A DNA stretch of 64,000 nt from Hyposmocoma kahamanoa (Eukaryota; Arthropoda; Insecta; Lepidoptera; Cosmopterigidae): positions 1,021,975-1,085,974 of the forward strand of contig NW_020653719.1 in the NCBI RefSeq assembly GCF_003589595.1, given 5' to 3'. Within the stretch, counting starts at the first letter, position 1; each line of letters starts with the position of its first letter. Shown here in pieces: positions 60,502-64,000 of the stretch. Under the pieces are notes generated by a model that was given only the letters and a program-made list of their open reading frames with translations, did not search any database and was not told the origin of the DNA. Position numbers and translations under genes: made by a program.

Positions 60502-61412
60502 CCAGTAGCAGTAAAGCTCCTTGTGAAAGAGTTCGTCGGGAAGTACTGCCACCTTACCTATTTCTACCGCCAAGCCGTAATATCAGCGAGTATAAGGGTG
60601 TTGGTGAAATTACAGGCACATGAGACCTGGAACCTAGAAGTCAGCTAATTTTAAATCATGTCAGATAGAGTGTCAATTGCAGGATTTTGTGCGTTTGGTA
60701 ATCTGGTGAAAGGTAGCTACTAATCACTTCAACTGCCTTTGAAATTTTTTGTGTTCTGCTCTTCGTTGGCGAGTCGATGACATTCGACGATGTAGTCTAA
60801 ATTGCTGTTTAAACGAGATAATAATTAAGATATGCATATTTCCATGGTACTTTTAGTAAAGCAACAACGATCGACAGTGATTGACTGAATGAATGAATGC
60901 AATCACTGCCATTCCTCTGACACTCTATTGAGACTCAACTGCCTTTGCAACTAAATAGTAGCAGAATAGCAAATATTATTATCATAATTGCAATATCGTC
61001 TGCTTTAAAGGTAAAACCACATAAGTGACATTTTCCACAAAAAATCTCCAAATTATGTACGTGTTGTAAGATAATCACCATCTTTCTGCCGATAAAACTC
61101 TCATTAAGTTCATAGCTTTTTGTTATTGAGTTTCACGTGTACAAATATAGTGATTTTCTTACCTATATATAGCTATATAAATTAAAGATTTTTTGTTTAA
61201 AATGGTATTTATGTTGTTGTACCTTTAATCTCAATAGAATTACAATGACTAATGGTTTTATAAAATAGTAGAATTGCAACCCTCCCTATCTCAGGCTGAC
61301 AGGCGCAGTGGCAGAGCCCCTCAAATTTTTGTGATTTAAAGCTCTGAGTGGCAACGACTGTTATGGATCGGTGTGTCGCTTACCACCAGGAGAACGACTA
61401 GTTCGTCCCATC
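60502..61412 (+). mobile_element. Family A retroposon in two parts
   Basis: The 5' part 60502-60630 (cagtaaagctccttgtgaaa to attacaggcacatgagacct) and 3' part about 61285-61412 (ctcaggctgacaggcgcagt to gacta gttcgtccc) are in the same orientation, with about 655 unrelated bases between. The boundaries of the insert show no clear TIR. Confidence 0.55.
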
Positions 61413-62407
61413 CATCGATTATATAACCAGAAATAGAGACGAAATAAAGGCCATTCATCTTTGTTTGCACTGAAATCACAAATTAGAAAGCTGAAATAGT
61501 AATGCACCGACAACTGACCTGTGTGTACCTCTCCGCATATTCCAAAAATATTATTTTGTATTTATTGTAATAAAGATAATATCTTTAACTATGGGGGGCT
61601 GTTACATTCGGTGGTGTTCAAAACAAACGGAATCCCATTTCATCGGAAATTAAATTTCAATTTTCGTCCATCATAGCAAAGCTCAAGTTAAACTGGTCAT
61701 ATTGAAGTGGAACAATTGACGATACCCGATAATTGTTTCGAATTTGGGTTAGCCAATCGGAACGCAGTTGTCATCGTAATGATTTGGCAGAACAGTTTTC
61801 AAACAAATAATTTTTTTGTTTTTGTACGATTTTATTTTTATAATATCAAGTGATATTATAAAAATAAAATCGAATTGAAGAAATTTTTCTTTGTCTCAAT
61901 TTTTGTATTAACTTTTCAACAAACAACTTTTGTCTAGCTACAGTGCACTGTAAATTAAATAAAAAATGCCCTCTATTTAGAAACACTTTGATAAACAAAA
62001 TTGTTACTTTACAAATCCGTCGTTTTGCATATAAATTACAATTAACATATACATATGAGCTTTGTACACTTGTGACCGGTTTTTATCATCTTTTAGCACC
62101 GTTTATTAATCAAGTAGTTAACAAATTGAAGTTGGATTTGACAAGGCGATCTTGAAAAGTTTAATTAGGCGGCGGAATGCGGGTTTAAACATAATAATAT
62201 ATGCTAAATTATGTAAATCGAATCGCTACGTGAACAAAAAATGGATCTATTCAATATCAATTAGGTATCCATAGCATTCACGTTTATAATTATAACATTT
62301 ATTTTCAGATTATGTTCTTAGACAATATTTACTTTAATAGCTCAAAAAATGGTCAGTATATATATAAAGGCATAATTCCTGTAATAACAGAGTTAAATAA
62401 TTATCTT
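61413..62407. other. AT-rich DNA
   Basis: It contains the perfect palindrome at 61828-61873; otherwise nothing recognised. Confidence 0.4.
61828..61873. repeat. Perfect 22-bp palindrome with 2-base loop
   Basis: cgattttatttttataatat plus ca is followed by ag and then its exact inverse. It could be the centre of a fold-back element. Confidence 0.85.
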
Positions 62408-62640
62408 TTTAACCGACGTGAAAAGAAGGAGGTTTCAATTCGATTATATTTTTTGTGATTTCGATGATTCTTTTTTGCTGGAAAAGGGGTGCCTCAGAAG
62501 TGGTCCCATTCAAATTTCAAGAAAATATTCCACCTCTAAGGGTGGCAAATTAGGGGATGAATCCGGTTTATTGGATTTCACCCACTTTACGTTAACTGAT
62601 TTCAATAAAAGTTCCATAAATTTTTGAGGTCAGTTTTTGT
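62408..62640 (+). repeat. Family C repeat
   Basis: ccgacgtgaaaagaaggagg, gatgattcttttttgctgga, gggtggcaaattaggggatg and gaggtcagtttttg. Confidence 0.7.
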
Positions 62641-62810
62641 TTCATAAAAAACGAAAGTTTCGAAAAATCAGCCAAATATTATAAAGCAAAACAAATTTGT
62701 AATACACATCAATTAGTAGTAACAAGGCTTAGAACTGTATGTAGTGATCTAGTACGCTTTATCATTCGACATTGTAGTGATTTTGTGGAAGAGACGCTGC
62801 GCGGGCGCAC

Positions 62811-62905
62811 CGGAAGCGCGAATAGACGCAACGTAGACGCACGCACTTCCGCCGGCGGGCGTCGAACCCGCCACCTGCCCGAGCCGCGATCCTAACGCGC
62901 AAACA
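62811..62905 (-). repeat. tRNA-like SINE head
   Basis: The minus strand has ggatcgcggctcgggcaggt then ggcgggttcgacgcccgcc with a B box GGTTCGACGCC (62858-62868). No complete cloverleaf. Confidence 0.5.
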
Positions 62906-64000
62906 TTGATGAATGATGCGCTGTGATACGTTAACTTCATTTGAACCGAGTGGCTATTCATTAGTTCAAAACAAATGTATTTCAAAGAATTTGGTAGAAC
63001 GTACTGGTAATGCATGAAAAACCTTTATTGTTAAGGTACATTAGTACATAAATAACAATATGAAACAGAAATACTATAGTAGAACATCAGCAGAAATTCA
63101 AAATTATAAATCGACGCTCTAATGGGCAATAGACAAACAGAGTATAGATTAACAAAACAAGACTAACATCTTAATGAATTCTATCAAGTCCTAATCGTAA
63201 CGACTTACGTTAATTACTCCTCGTACATTTGATTGTTCTCTACATCATACTAATGTATTACATATACTTGTTTGTATGAGCGTGGAATAGCCACCAACAA
63301 AGCACGAGCGTGTGGTGGTCGACCATCGCATTACCATATGCAAATAGCTTGTATTATACGCTCTGTGCATCGCGCTAACAGTTTTTGTATGTATCACCAG
63401 CCAGCTATTAGTGAAGATAAATAAAAATAAAATGAACAATGTATGTAGCTACACTTTTTACTGCATGATTACCGACGCAAGTTAAAAGACGTTTGGACTA
63501 TATACGCGATGAGAGAGTTTATTAAGGTGGACTCTTATGACTGTCTTTTTTAAAAAGCATAACTTTTTTTATTGGATACAAGCTTTAATGGTGTTCCAGT
63601 AATAAGTTGCAATGAAAACTATTCCTTGTGACAAAAAAAAAAACATAAAGCTGCAACCAAACGATGGTAGTTTTGTCATAAAATATTTTATAACGTCTCT
63701 CAGTGAGTCCATTTCGGTGACATGTTGGTTGATTCCATGAAAAGTTAGCCAGGATCGTGTGTATTATAAATAGGGTTGATAGGCTTTTCCATTACGAGAT
63801 ATCTGTCATTTTGAATTAAATTTTGACGACGAATAATAAAACTGCTGATAATTTGAGACTTTGAAAAAACTTATTCGTACAGGGTCGAGCTTGACACTGA
63901 GTTTGACATTTGGGTGCAATTTATATTCAACTCTATGCCGCTTACGATAAAAGCAGTCCAAAGTTCAAGATTGATGTACTCTTGACTGTATGTGACTTAT
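62906..64000. other. AT-rich DNA to the right edge
   Basis: It ends in a family F repeat fragment (about 63880-64000, ctatgccgcttacgat and cagtccaaagttcaa) also present at 23340-23450. No exon was found. Confidence 0.4.

Noticed and set aside
62749..63015. Minus-strand frame considered as an upstream pnt exon
   Set aside because: Its central part is a tRNA-like SINE head (B box GGTTCGACGCC); there is no pnt-like content and no fitting phase-1 donor.
1..64000. CRISPR arrays, bacterial operons, phage or endogenous viral genes
   Set aside because: No regularly spaced repeats, no prokaryotic gene arrangement, and no viral gag, pol or envelope-type frames were seen; the only reverse-transcriptase or RNase H remnants are non-LTR type.

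Overview
This is eukaryotic, insect-type DNA: AT-rich, intron-rich, packed with degenerate transposon copies. The decoded genes and the dispersed repeats (tRNA-headed SINEs, a LINE tail with a GAT/ATG microsatellite, a repeat containing a 'gaagtcgcgg' core) point to a moth or butterfly (Lepidoptera). No prokaryotic operons, CRISPR arrays, rRNA genes or functional tRNA genes were seen.

Three protein-coding genes can be supported. (1) 3-1211, plus strand: the C-terminal part of a tubulin-tyrosine-ligase-like protein of the TTLL12 type, running off the left edge. (2) 1475-8844, minus strand: a complete six-exon ZFPL1 (zinc finger protein-like 1, a cis-Golgi membrane protein), 315 codons before the stop, with every splice phase reconciled. 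It converges tail-to-tail on TTLL12 and the predicted 3' UTRs overlap. (3) 14822 to beyond 54169, minus strand: the ETS transcription factor pointed (pnt). Its exons cover the SAM/Pointed domain (53966-54169), a linker with an Asn run (53189-53320), shared linker exons (18637-18912, 16650-16805) and the ETS domain plus tail (15670-15788, 15222-15379, 14822-14885). An alternative first coding exon at 38603-38882 joins in phase to the shared exons and makes a predicted 350-residue protein without the Pointed domain, like the P1 class of isoform. The N-terminal exon(s) of the Pointed-domain isoform were not found and probably lie to the right of the window.

Layout: 1-8844 TTLL12 3' end and ZFPL1; 8845-14821 intergenic DNA with a decayed RNase H-bearing LINE and the likely pnt 3' UTR; 14822-18912 the compact 3' half of pnt; 18913-53188 a 34 kb intron holding the P1 exon, GC-rich regulatory-looking blocks and many transposons; 53189-54169 two more coding exons; 54170-64000 further intron or upstream DNA of pnt.

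The rest is mostly mobile-element debris. There are about sixteen copies of one ~300 bp retroposon (called family A here), several MITEs with clear terminal inverted repeats, tRNA-derived SINEs, three LINE fragments and several nested insertions. I do not see a demonstrably new biological system. The most interesting points are the promoter architecture of pnt, composite ETS/CRE-type motifs inside its introns, a sequence block repeated in the pnt 3' UTR and in an upstream intron, and a nested TA-flanked insertion with readable boundaries.
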